From Marsupella aquatica (Eukaryota; Marchantiophyta): a stretch of DNA of 64,000 nucleotides. Positions 24,529 to 35,106 of this stretch are shown piece by piece. Both the position numbers and the translations under genes were made by a program. The DNA lies in the NCBI GenBank assembly GCA_973895155.1, contig OZ316894.1:23002001-23066000 (forward strand). The letters are read 5' to 3'. The stretch's first letter is position 1. The number at the start of each line of letters is the position of its first letter. The notes beneath the pieces are model-generated. The model made no database searches. It worked only from the letters and a program-made list of their open reading frames with translations, and was not told the origin of the DNA.

Positions 24529-24668
24529 GGAGTAGGAGTCCCTCATATTTTTGTATAAATCACAATTTTGTAATAAATGTGATGCTTGAACTAACTCATC
24601 TTGTCATGGCTGGTCGCAGTTGAAGTGATTGTTGTTTCCTATTGCGTGGGGTGTGACTGTGAATCTAC

Positions 24669-25228
24669 TTGCTGGGCTCTATTTGGCTGAAGACTTTGGT
24701 GGGTATGCTGCCTCTTCCAGACCGGCAAGCCCTATGTAGGGTCCTCCTACGGGTTGCATCGTGCATGGCTATTGCTTGGGCTTACATGTGTGGATTGGTA
24801 ACCAGACAAAGTGTAGCTCCATCCGAGATAATGCCTGCAGACCTTGGATGTGTTGTGAATGAGGATGCACAGTCCGAAGAGGACATTTACTTTTCAGCAG
24901 ATGAGTTAGACAAGCACAATGCTGTAGGTGGTTCCTTGTTGCCTGATTTGGCAGATCATATAGTTCTTACACATGTCTGGCCAAGGGTTCTTGTGGTGTC
25001 TGGCGCACAAGATATCTGCAAATATAGACTAATTAGTACCTAGTGGAGGGACTTGGTAGCAACATGTGCACCGTGGAGGGCATTGCTGCCACTGCTTGTA
25101 GGCACGGATCGAAGACCACCATGGCATGAGCAGGGTTTAGACCTTGATGACTTAATGTACATGCTTGAGTACCTCAGGGCTGAGTGGCATCGACAACAGG
25201 ATTGGTATCCGTATTTGATGTGGTAGTA
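24669..25228 (+). pseudogene. F-box-like protein fragment with one amber stop
   Basis: One frame runs from 24669 to TAG at 25226-25228, with a single internal TAG at 25041-25043. Across that stop the text SLLPDLADHIVLTHVWPRVL, then KYRLIST-stop-WRDLVA and WRALLPLLVG, resembles an F-box (LP-x-D...I...R...L, then R-x-V-S-x-x-W-R). The preceding segment is acidic (VNEDAQSEEDIYFSADELD). If real, it would be a substrate-recruiting part of an SCF ubiquitin ligase. The F-box match is weak and only the general pattern supports it. The change CAG to TAG would explain the stop. Confidence 0.35.
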
Positions 25229-27299
25229 AGATGAGGACATCTCACACCGGTCTCACACCTGGCACCTGTGTCTATGACTATACATGACTGGACTTTGATA
25301 TGGTCCTGGATGTACGTGCAGAGGCAGTACATGTGAGGATAGTGGAGGAGTTGACACCCTCAAACATTTAGGAATTTTGTCTCATTCACTTGAGAATAGG
25401 TACATGACTCAGGCACCTATTTTTTTGTTGTTTTGCTTTCTTGGAATGTTATGCTACATCTTTTGGCAAGTACAGTTGGGGGTGAAATCCTTAATAGGGA
25501 GTGTATTTTTCACTTGCATAATAAAATGACAGGGCGTTGAGTGCGTGTCTATAGTGATGGCTCCAAGGTTGCCTCTTCACAACCCATTTAGGATTAGGCA
25601 TCATGATTCTAAATTGTGGATGCGTGAACAAGCCCGGGCTGCCCAAGGTAGGAGTAGGAGGATGAGATGCCCATGCACACAGTGCCAAGGATTCAAGTCA
25701 TTGAGTTTGAACACTATGCACCTTCACCTGCTGCGGGATGAAAGGCACCCTCGGTGGAGGGTTTGGAATGTACCAGCAGAAGAAGACTTCTCTGATGAAG
25801 AGTGGAGAGCTGACTTTGTGGATTCTAATACAGCTAGGCATAGAGACTACGTAGAGCAGGACATAGATGGTGCAGAGGATGGTCCTGGGGTACAACATGA
25901 GAACGTGGATGACCAAGATGGAGATGCAGAGGCAGTCACTGAGGACGGTGGGATGGATGTCCCAAGAATGGTTCAAGAGATTTTTGAAGACCTTGATGCT
26001 TTTTACGACATAGTGGAATCAGAAGAGGACAATGAACCGCAGCCACACATTGGACACGGCCCACCTGAACCTGACTTTGACATTGGGGAAGGTGCAGCAG
26101 AGAGGGAGTGGGTGTTTGGGGGCCCAAAACACATCAAAGAAGCTTGCATTCCTATCTACGAGGGTCAAACTGCTCCAAGCTGGGTTTTGTGGTGTTGTTG
26201 TTGAACATCTGTGGCAATCACAATGTTCCCAATATATTTGTGACAGAGTTGTTGACCTTCCTGCGCCGAAATGTGTTACCAGATGGTAATTCAATTCCAA
26301 AAAATATGTACGAGGCTAGGAAATGATCTCTAACCTTGGGCTGAATTATGTGTCTATTGACGCATGCCCTAATGGGTGTGTTCTGTTTCGCAAAGAGCAT
26401 GCAGATAAATTGACATGCCCTCATTGTGGTAAGCACATGTACAAGAATGTAGGGAAATGTACACACCCTGCCAAGGTTCTTCGTCATTTTCCTCTCATTC
26501 CTAGACTACAACGTCTATTTAGATGCCCTGCCATTTCCAAGCTGATGACATGGACTCCTAATAACAAGAGCAGTGATGGCCTGCAGCGTCACATTGGAGA
26601 TTCTAACCATTGGAAATTTGTTGATGAGAGGTGGCCACGGTTTGCTGTAGAGAAGCAAAACTTTCAATTTGGTCTATCACTGGATGGAGTAAACCCATTT
26701 GGAGACAAAAACAACCGTTATTCATGTTGGCGGTTACGCTGCTAAATTACAACCTTCCCCCATGGATGACTACAAAGAGGTTTTTTGTGATGATGGTGCT
26801 GCTAATCCTTGGACCAGCTTCTGTGACCGAGAAATTCATAGATATCATGTTGGCTCCAGCAGTGGAAGAGTGGAAGACTCTGTGGATAGAAGGGGTGTTA
26901 ACCCATGATGTTCTGAAGGGGCTTCTTCGACCCAGCCCCTTTAGACTGCATGCAATTTGTTTGCTGGATATAGCAGATTACCCAGGCCATGGCATCATAT
27001 CTGGACGAGTGACAAAGGGCTATGTGGGGTGCACACCATGTGGGAAAAATGTGACAAGTGAGTGGTTGCATGCCCTGCACAGTATGAAATTTCAGGGGCA
27101 TAGAAGGTATCTGCCTGCTGATCATCCTTACAGGCACACACGGTCTCAAATTGCACACTTCAACAACTGTGGACCGGCTCAATATAGGGTATGTAAGGAA
27201 CTTGTCAATTTTTTTGTTGTTTGTACAAGGAATAGTAAGAAAGTTGTTGTAGTGTTAGCAAAGTACTTAGGGTTTGCAACCCTAAGTCACTAGGGAAGG

Positions 27300-29130
27300 C
27301 TAGTAGGAAATCATGGAAGGGAGAAAATGTGTTGTTCTAAGCAAATGTAAAGGGATAAGTAATGTGATTTTGGTAGGCAGCAAATGTTCCACCCTTAGTT
27401 AGGATAGGCGACTAAGTCGGGACCGGAAAATGACCCAACACCTGACATCTTATTTTTGGCTGATATTTCTCCCATGGGTGCTGGGAGGTACCTAGGGAAC
27501 CCTGAAAAAGTATGAAGTCAAGTGGGGTCTCAACCTAGGAGTTGTGAGTATTTTGACAGAAATTAAAATAACCAACTAGCGGGCCCTGGAGAAAATAGCC
27601 AACGGGTAAATTTTGTGGGTTCGAGGTTAGAATTGAGTTTAGTATAGACCATAATATCCCTGGATTGTCTCAGAAATAATTTGTCACCTTTTGTTACTTT
27701 TTGGGAACACCTCAAAGATTGGGAATACTAATGCGCTTTAATAGATATGGTCAAACTTATGTATTTTTAGAAAAGTCGTTATGGAGTGTTTAGAGAGTTT
27801 GATAAATTTAGGAGTGAGTCCCATGTCCAAGAATTCCAGAAATGTGCTCAGAAGTACGTTTGGAAATTTGAGTGAATTATGGCATGGCCTTCAAGAGGGG
27901 CCAGTATAACTGTTTCTCCTGAGAGGAAAACGAATTTTTCTAAGTGTCAAAACGTGTCGACGCGGCTGCGACCAGACTAGCACGAGGTCAGGCAAGCACG
28001 ACATGGGCAGGAATGCACGAGGTGGGCTAATTGAAGGGCTGGTGCTCATCAAAATAGGCCACTCTTGATCTGAATAGGCAGGTGCGGGATTGAATTGAGC
28101 TAGCTGCTGCTGAGAAGGACTTGACCCAGCTGCTACTGTGAAATTGAATTGAGCTATGGCTGCTGATTGGAATAGGGAGGCTGGTTTTGAATTGGGAAGG
28201 TTGCTTGCTGCTATGGCAGCGGCACAATAGATTAGAGGTGCTGCTATTAATCAGGCATGAGATGCTCACGAGAATTGGCTGGCTGTTGCCTTGATGCTGC
28301 TGAATTGATGGATGCTGCTGAATTGATGGATGCTGCTGAATTGATGGATGCTGCAGCTAGCTGCGAAATTGCAGAGGTGGGCAGCTATGAAATTGAGAAG
28401 AGAGACCTGCTTGGCTAAGTGATTGGAATAGAGCTAGTTGTTGAGAAGGAATCAAGCTATGGCTGCTGCTGCTGTGCTTCGAATCAGCTGCTATGCTTCG
28501 AATCTATTGCTGTGCTGTTGTGTTGCAAGCTGCGAATTGGTGGGCTATGGCTGCTGAAAAATTCTGCTGCGATTTTGAATTACTTGCAAGGCTGGATGGC
28601 TATGGAGGTGGACTGAGAAGGGTGCTGTAGACCTGGCTGAGCTATCAATTGACCTGCTGTCATTCGATCCAATAGAGAATGCTGTCGTTTCAGATTGAAT
28701 TCAAGAGATAGGAAAATGCTGCAAAAATTGGTGTCCTTATCAATCTTCTTCATAAGAAACGTGAGTATAATGAGAGTACTCTCCCCTCATGACACGTGGA
28801 ATCCCCATAAGGGGCGTGTAAGGTTCAAGTGTAATTGGGTCGCCGCTTACATCCGCTTTACACCAAAAATAGGCCTTGGAAGAATGGACATAACTTTGGC
28901 TAGGGGTATCCGTTGGGGCCCAAATTTTTTTGTGCTGAGTTAGGGGAAGGTAAGGCACCCCTTGGTGAAGGTGGAAACCCAGAAAAATAATCACTCAAAT
29001 ATATTTTTAGCGGAGGCCACGAGGGGGTCCCCATAGCTTGCAAACGAGAGTCGGCATGGGGGAAGTAAGACCAGGTTTTTAGGTCGACAATTCTTGCACC
29101 CGTGTCACTGTCACGCGATTGGCATGGGTC
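27300..29130. other. Noncoding filler inside Tnp2 gene, GCTGCTGAATT-rich
   Basis: No gene recognised. From 28100 to 28620 the DNA is rich in GCTGCTG and GAATTG motifs, ending in an 18-bp tandem repeat. The stretch is probably part of an LTR or LARD insertion in the Tnp2 intron. Confidence 0.45.
28293..28354 (+). repeat. 18-bp tandem repeat, 3.4 copies
   Basis: The unit GATGCTGCTGAATTGATG begins at 28293, 28311 and 28329, followed by a partial copy at 28347. The copies are identical by eye. Confidence 0.92.
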
Positions 29131-31250
29131 TTAACACCAAAAACGTCACTATGGGTGCCAAAACCATCTCCTTGTACCTGAGGATCACGAAGGGATGTTG
29201 TGAAGGCCGGTAAACACCAATTTATGCCCTTAACACCAGACTATCATAGCAAGACTCTATCACACATCACCCAAGCTCAATCCCAAGGAACCAAGGTTGG
29301 GGATCAGATCTGCGCTCATGATAGTTCTGGTGAGAAGGGGTCTTCATATCGGGCCCGTACCCACAGGGCCTAGCGCTACGGTGCGCATAGGTCTATACGT
29401 ATGCTTACTGTCATAGGTATGTTTCTATTCCGCCGCCGGAATGTACCCATAAACCAGTGACTCCTGACTGATTCCCGGCTTAGGGACTTCTAAGCCATTG
29501 CCCCACCACTCTGCCATTCCACTCTCAATAATCAGAGCTATGACAGTCCTCACCCAGCCCGCTTCAATGTACCCTGTACACCTCTCAGTGGCGTTGCTAG
29601 TCCCATCATACACTCAGATTGCCTCACACACACACACATCCATGAGAGAAATGAGGCCTGAGAGGAAAACTCAATTAGATTCAAAGATGTGCACAATAGT
29701 TCACTAAGAACACTTGATCCGAACACTAGGGCCGAAGGCTGTCTCCTCCAGATTGTGACGTGCTTGCCCCGCAAGCCCCATGCTTGCCATGCAAGCTCAA
29801 TCCTGAACCTGAGCCTGGCTCACTCCAGATTGCGACGGCAGATTGGACTCAAACCAATCCCGTACTTGCCTTGCAAACTCAATCCTGAACTCAACCTCCT
29901 TCATTGCACTTCATTCTTGGGGGCACATGCAGATCTCACACCTCCAATTCAGAATGTCAAGTTACGAATGCACAGTTGACTCGACTTCAAAGCTGATACC
30001 AGGCCTAACGACGATCTATCCTAGACTGCAATGAGGCCCGGCCTCACGCTTGCCCTGCAAGCTCAGCTCTGGCCATAAATCCCTTAGTGCTCTCTACCAG
30101 ACAAAGGCCGGGACTCCCCATGGATCACGTAGCCTTGCCAGACTGAACTATAAATGCTCCTCCTGCTGCCCCTCAATTAGTGTCTCAGCCTCCCCAATGT
30201 GCTCACCACAAATCACATTGAAATCCTCCCCACAGTTTACAATCACCAATACATCACCTATCACCAAGGCTCTGTATCGGGGGAAAAGAACCCAGTTGTG
30301 CTGCCCATTAGAAAGAGCCACAATCCAACTCGCAAACCTAGCAACCCATTGCAGTTGTGAAGCTTGGTTGATTACTCCCTGAGTAATAGCACAACCAAGC
30401 TCTCCCCAACACGCAGCGTCCAAGTCCAGCCTTGCTTGCACAGAGCTCCTCCCTGCTGCTCAGTCTAAGTGAGATCACACAACTGAAGTCCCCCCCCCCT
30501 TGCCTCTACCGGGGGGCTGCTCTATATACTCTCATACTGAGCCCAAATGGATGGATACTACGCTGTTGGAGCCCCATCCCAGCCCTAACAGAGCCGCCAC
30601 TATCTCTAACTACTGAACCCTAACTCGCAACTTTATTTCTATCTCGAATTGGCTATGTACTTCGGATTTGGCCCTCCTCCATGGTTTTTGCGAGCTTGCG
30701 CCTCCTCTCCCGATTTCTCTATTCAACCATTTGCTGCGTGGATAGCAGCGTTGGAAGCGGCTTGAGCTCCTCTTTCCAACGAGGTTAATTATAGCCGATT
30801 TGGTCAAATACACAGAGAGTTATGCCCCCACAACCGAGAGGGGGTGCTCACTGCTGCGCTAACCCGAGTTACATAGCTAACCCAAGTTTGGCTAACCTAG
30901 CTATCCTATCTAACCCGAGTAGAGCTAACCCGTGATCTTGGGTTAGGCTGCTACCCGCTATCCGCTATCCGCTAATCTAGCCTAAGCTGAGCCCAAACCC
31001 AAGTTTATCTATGCTAACCTGAGCCCGAGTTTAGGCTAACCCAAGTTAAGTCTAACCCGGGATCAAATCAATCCGAATGCGGGTTAAGCCTAAGCTAAAG
31101 CTGTGCTTACTTGAGCTAAGCTGAAGCCGTGCTTACCTGAGATAAGCTAAAGCCGTGCTTACCTAAGCTAAGCCGTGGCCGAGCTTGGGTTAACCCGAAA
31201 CTGAAGCCGAACCCGCTAATTCCGGTCACAAGTTAACCCGTCACACTAAT
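29131..31250 (-). mobile_element. LTR-like sequence related to the LTR at 18136
   Basis: It shares the block ATAGGTATGTTTCTATTC plus GCCGGAATG (29417-29447) with the LTR at 18136-19057, and similarly has tandem-repeat text toward its other side. A TTTTTGGTGTTAAGACCC stretch on the minus strand at about 29116-29133 resembles the primer-site region of the other LTR. Borders cannot be fixed by eye and no ORF is convincing. A solo or decayed LTR of the same broad group is the best guess. Confidence 0.35.
30855..31190 (+). repeat. Degenerate minisatellite (CTAACCCGAGTT-type units)
   Basis: Imperfect units of about 10-14 bp built on CTAACCCGAG/CTAACCCAAG are repeated many times, switching after 31075 to AAGCTAAAGCCGTGCTTACC units. 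They look like a decayed tandem array, not telomere repeat: there is no regular CCCTAAA heptamer. Confidence 0.7.
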
Positions 31251-31539
31251 CAGGCCGTATCTTTCTTAATACACCTTCGTTTTCCAAGTGTTTTATATAG
31301 ATTTTACTCGCCTTGACCAGATCTTTCCAATGCTCTTTACAGATCCGCATTTGGTGACATATTGAAAGAGATATGGTCACCGACCACCCGCGACATAGCT
31401 TTTATTTCCCTACTCTTAACGCCATGATTGCCCTTATTCTTGCCATCTTGCTAATTGTTATGCGGTATCAATAGCTACTCCTTGCATACAGCAACCTAGT
31501 TACTCAGATTATAGAATTTAAGGACCATGTCATCGGCGT

Positions 31540-32660
31540 CACAGTCACCCAAGTTAGGATACATGGAGAAGACAGTACCTCAGGGTAAAGATGCAAGGCC
31601 GTTAGGGTAAGGAAAGTAAGTTGATAGGTCGGGGTAGTAAGTAAGAACTAGTAAATAAGGAGCCAACTTTGACATGACACAACTTGAGACTCACTCACTC
31701 TTTTTGCAAGCTTTCAAGTGGGTTGGGAAGCTGGTGAGGAGGACCATAAGTGAGAGCAGGTTTGGAGGTCAAAGCATGCAACTCATGTGTGGCATATTCC
31801 AGGGCTTGGAAGGAGTCAAGCAATAGGTTGTAGAGTGAGCTACAAACTATAGAGTTGGACTTTGTGTGTTAAGAGGACTTGGGGGAGGAGTAGTTGGACC
31901 CCAGGTCAAGCTTGGTGTGGTGTGGAAGGAGAATAGTATATAAAGAGAAAGTTTTTCTTTGTTAGGGACCGGGAGTCTCATCTCTTAAGTGGAATCTCTA
32001 CCTTGTCAAGGTAGGGCTAAGCTTGAGAAGGGAGAGGTGGTCCAATCATGCTTAGTGTGGAGAATGTGTAGTGAACTTTTATTGTAAAGGTGATGCAATA
32101 AAATGAGACTTGCCAATCTTCATTGTGACCATTAAGTGTGAGTGCATTTGAAGTATATGAAGAGCAAGAGAAGAGTCCATGCTATGATGTAATCTTGGTC
32201 TAAGCTCAAAGGGGATGTGCTAGTATAAAACCAAGGCCAAGGAGGCAAGGTTAAGGTAGAGCACTACTTTGAGACTTAGAAAGGATTATAGCTTGAGGGG
32301 GGAAAGTATTTTGCTTGGTGTGTGGTGTTAACAAGAAGTAAGAACAAGAGGAAGAGTCCTTAGATAGAGGAGCCTTCTCTAGAGCTCAAAGGGATGTGTG
32401 GATCCAAACCAAGGCCAGAGGGCAAGGTTGAGGGGTAACACTACTTTGAGGGTCTTGAGGAGACTTAAGCTTGACGAGGAAAGTACTTTGGTTCTTGGAT
32501 GTTTGTGTGAGACTCTTCTCTAAGGTGACAGCTTGGAGCGGAGATCCCCCTTGCTGATCCTTGGAGTAGAGGAGAGGGGAAGGGTGTGAGTACAAAAGTA
32601 GTCAAGGGGACTACCTCTCTAGAAGTGGAGAGTTGAAACTACTTATGTATGGAGTGATTG
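31540..32660 (+). other. Noncoding LTR/LARD-like stretch with promoter and poly(A) motifs
   Basis: A TATA-like AGTATATAAAGAGA at about 31936 and an AATAAAA signal at about 32097 are spaced as in a retroelement LTR in + orientation. A tandem repeat follows (32160-32510). No ORF. Borders are not found. Confidence 0.3.
32160..32510 (+). repeat. Two imperfect tandem copies, about 180-bp unit
   Basis: Both copies run in order through AGAGTCC, GCTCAAAGGG-ATGTG, AACCAAGGCC, GGCAAGGTT, CACTACTTTGAG, AGCTTGA and GAAAGTA-TTTG. First copy about 32165-32330, second about 32350-32505. Confidence 0.75.
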
Positions 32661-34159
32661 GTCATTGTAGGCACATTTCAGAAGTTTTGTCAATTCTTTG
32701 TGACCCTGGTATGATATGGAGCAGGTATTAGGTAGTCTTTTGGGGAGAAAAGCCGCTTAAGCTCCTTGACAAGTATTTGACAACAACAAAACAGAGCTTC
32801 GTGGCCCACCACCAAGGGTCACCAGAGAGCAAGTCCTGGTGGGCAGCCAGGAAGGCTGATTGGGACAAGAGAAGTGCCACTGATCGAGAACCTGAGGATC
32901 CAGTGGTGAAACACGGTGTGAAAAGACAGACCTTGATGGACTTGGAGTTGGAGTACTGGAGGGTAATGTACTTAGCCTCCAGCCCCTGTATGATTGCAAT
33001 TTTAGATTGGAGCAATGGTGGATTGATGTTGGTTACAATCCTCCTATTTGGTTAATTAGTTTTTCTGTTGTTGAATTCTTTGCTTTGTGGAGTGCAGGAA
33101 TTCGAGCCTAGCAAACACAATGTGGACGTCATGCACATTGAGAAAAATATTTTGTGAGAGCTTGCTGAAGTTCTTGTCTGGTGAGAAAGATACAAGAGCA
33201 GTTCGAGCTGATATGCAACAGAAGGGGATTCGCCCTCACCTTTGGTTGAAGCCCCATGCAAGCAATCCCAATGTACTTCTCAAGTTCCAAGCTCCCTATG
33301 TGTGCACACAGGAAGAATGGAAGACATTCTTGTATAGATTGAGTTGTCTGAAAGTGCCCTCTGGCTATGCTGGTGCCTTCAAGAAGCATATTACAAATAA
33401 TAAACTTGGCGGTATGAAAACACATGACTACCATGTGTTGATGCAGCACATTTTGCCCCTATGCCTCAGAGGTCTCATGCAGAAACCAGTCCGTAATGTC
33501 ATTCTTCGATTGTGCAATGTATTTTGCCGTATATGTATGAAAGTGTGGGATCCCCAAGGATTGGAGCAGTTGAAGCAGGATGCTGCTTATGTCCTCTGTG
33601 ACTTGGAGATATACTTCCCCCCTGCTTTCTTTGATGTTATGACTCATCTCCTAATCCATGTGGTAGAAGAGCTAGGGCAATATGGGCCAGTCAGCACGAG
33701 ATGGATGTACCCTATGGAGCGATACATGAAGTTGTTGAAAGGTCATGTGAGAACATACTACAGGCTAGAGGCTTCCATGGCATTGGGGTATATTAAGGAT
33801 GAGACGTTGGGGTTCCTAACAAAGTACATGGCTGGGTCTGGTGAAGCTATAACAAGAGTTTGGAAATCTGGTGAAGATGATGGAGTGAGTGGCGAGGTTG
33901 TTGAAGGTGTGGGACGTGTTGTGCAGCTGTCTGTTGCGATTTGAGACAAGGCTCATTCATATGTGCTGGCGAACACAGAACCTATGCAACCATGGTGGAG
34001 GTGAGTGATTGAATTGGCTTGCCTTTGTTGTGATGCTTCTTGTCTATTCCAAGGGTGATCTTAGGTTGTCATGTGTTGTTTAGACCTAACTATGCCTGTA
34101 CCTCATATTGCAGGGAATATGATATGCAAAAAGCTGCACACTCTGGGCAGCAAGATTGT

Positions 34160-34210
34160 TCAGCCTAAATTGGCCCGGTTCAGTCTAAATTGGCCTGGTT
34201 TCTACTAGTG
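34160..34210. repeat. Internal CACTA right-terminus-like sequence
   Basis: The inverse strand reads CACTAGTAGAAACCAGGCC, then AATTTAGACTG and a second CCAATTTAGGCTG. This is very close to the left end at 7052. It lies between two Tnp2 exon blocks. No matching left terminus is seen within the preceding kilobase, so it is either a truncated insertion or a genuine internal binding repeat. Confidence 0.65.
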
Positions 34211-35106
34211 ATCCCTTCCCATAGTTCGAGTAGTGGATTCGGGTGGCAATTCGAGAGCATAGTAGACATCACCCAAATATGGAGAAGGATTTGTATCTTC
34301 TATCTGTGCCACCACAATTGTCTATTCTGACCTACAAATGGATGAGAGCTTATGGAAATCATTATCGAGTGAGGGATGAGCAGGGTGACCATTGTGTATC
34401 ATATGATTGTGGATTGATATCTGTGTTTGAGCAGAGAACCTCTGAAGAACAGAGGGGGTGGATGAAGATGGGTTACGTGGGGGAGTTGACAGACATTTGG
34501 GTCTTGAATTATGGTAACACAAGTGTCCCTATAATATTGATGAAGGGAGCATGGGTGAAATCAGAATGGCAGAGGCCAAGGGCCACCATGAAGCGTGATC
34601 CTGATGGGTTCTTGTTGGCCAATTTTAGGTCCAGAGTACCAGAATGGTCTGAGCCTTTTGTTTTCCCCAGCCAAGTCGAACAGGCTTTCTTTCTAGATGT
34701 GGAGGGGTCACATGACTGGAGGGTGGTATGCCATAGCCAAGCACGGAACAGGCGGATGGATGGAAGTAAAGTAGAGTTCAGTTTGGATGACCATGCTGCA
34801 TTCGAGCATCCTAGTTAGGAGACTGTAGTTCCAGCTTGGGCAGGGACCGACTACATCCCGTTAACATTGAGAGGGACATATGATGAACCTGGGGAGATGG
34901 AATATGATGAGGTTGATGATGTGCAATAGGCAACAGCTGGTGATTGGCAAGTATGAGGTTGAGGATGACTACCTGCATAGAGTCACAGAACGGGAATTGC
35001 TGCCTGGAATGATGTTTAGGATAGTTGGATATGCATGAAATTGATTGATACTTTGAATCTAGTGTGCTGATTCTCCCTGTTTGGTTGTGGGTGTTGTGCA
35101 AAAGCT

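Larger units (their letters stand above)
25557..34818 (+). pseudogene. Tnp2 (Transposase_21) transposase of CACTA element, disrupted
   Basis: This is the element's own cut-and-paste transposase. N-terminal block 25557-26180: RMRCPCTQCQGFKSLS (the Cys-containing start typical of Tnp2), then an acidic region. Next LPDGNSIPKNMYEARK, SIDACPNGCVLFRKEHA, CPHCGKHMYK, WKFVDERWPRFA and FGLSLDGVNPFGDKNNRYS (Tnp2 core, catalytic D), then MLAPAVEEWKTLW and CLLDIADYPGHG. The gene breaks at about 27188 and resumes near 32760; HNVDVMHIEKNI is at 33115. DUF4218 follows (YHVLMQHILPLCLRGL, DLEIYFPPAFFD, RWMYPMERYMKLLKGHVR), then an intron at about 34004-34114 and DUF4216 (MGYVGELTDIWVLNYG, DPDGFLLANF). At least four frameshifts (near 26165, 26323, 26710 and 33155) make it inactive. 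The 5.5-kb gap is an intron enlarged by repeats. Confidence 0.88.

Noticed and set aside
30855-31190. Interstitial telomere repeat
   Set aside because: The units are CTAACCCGAG-like and irregular; there are no consecutive CCCTAAA heptamers.
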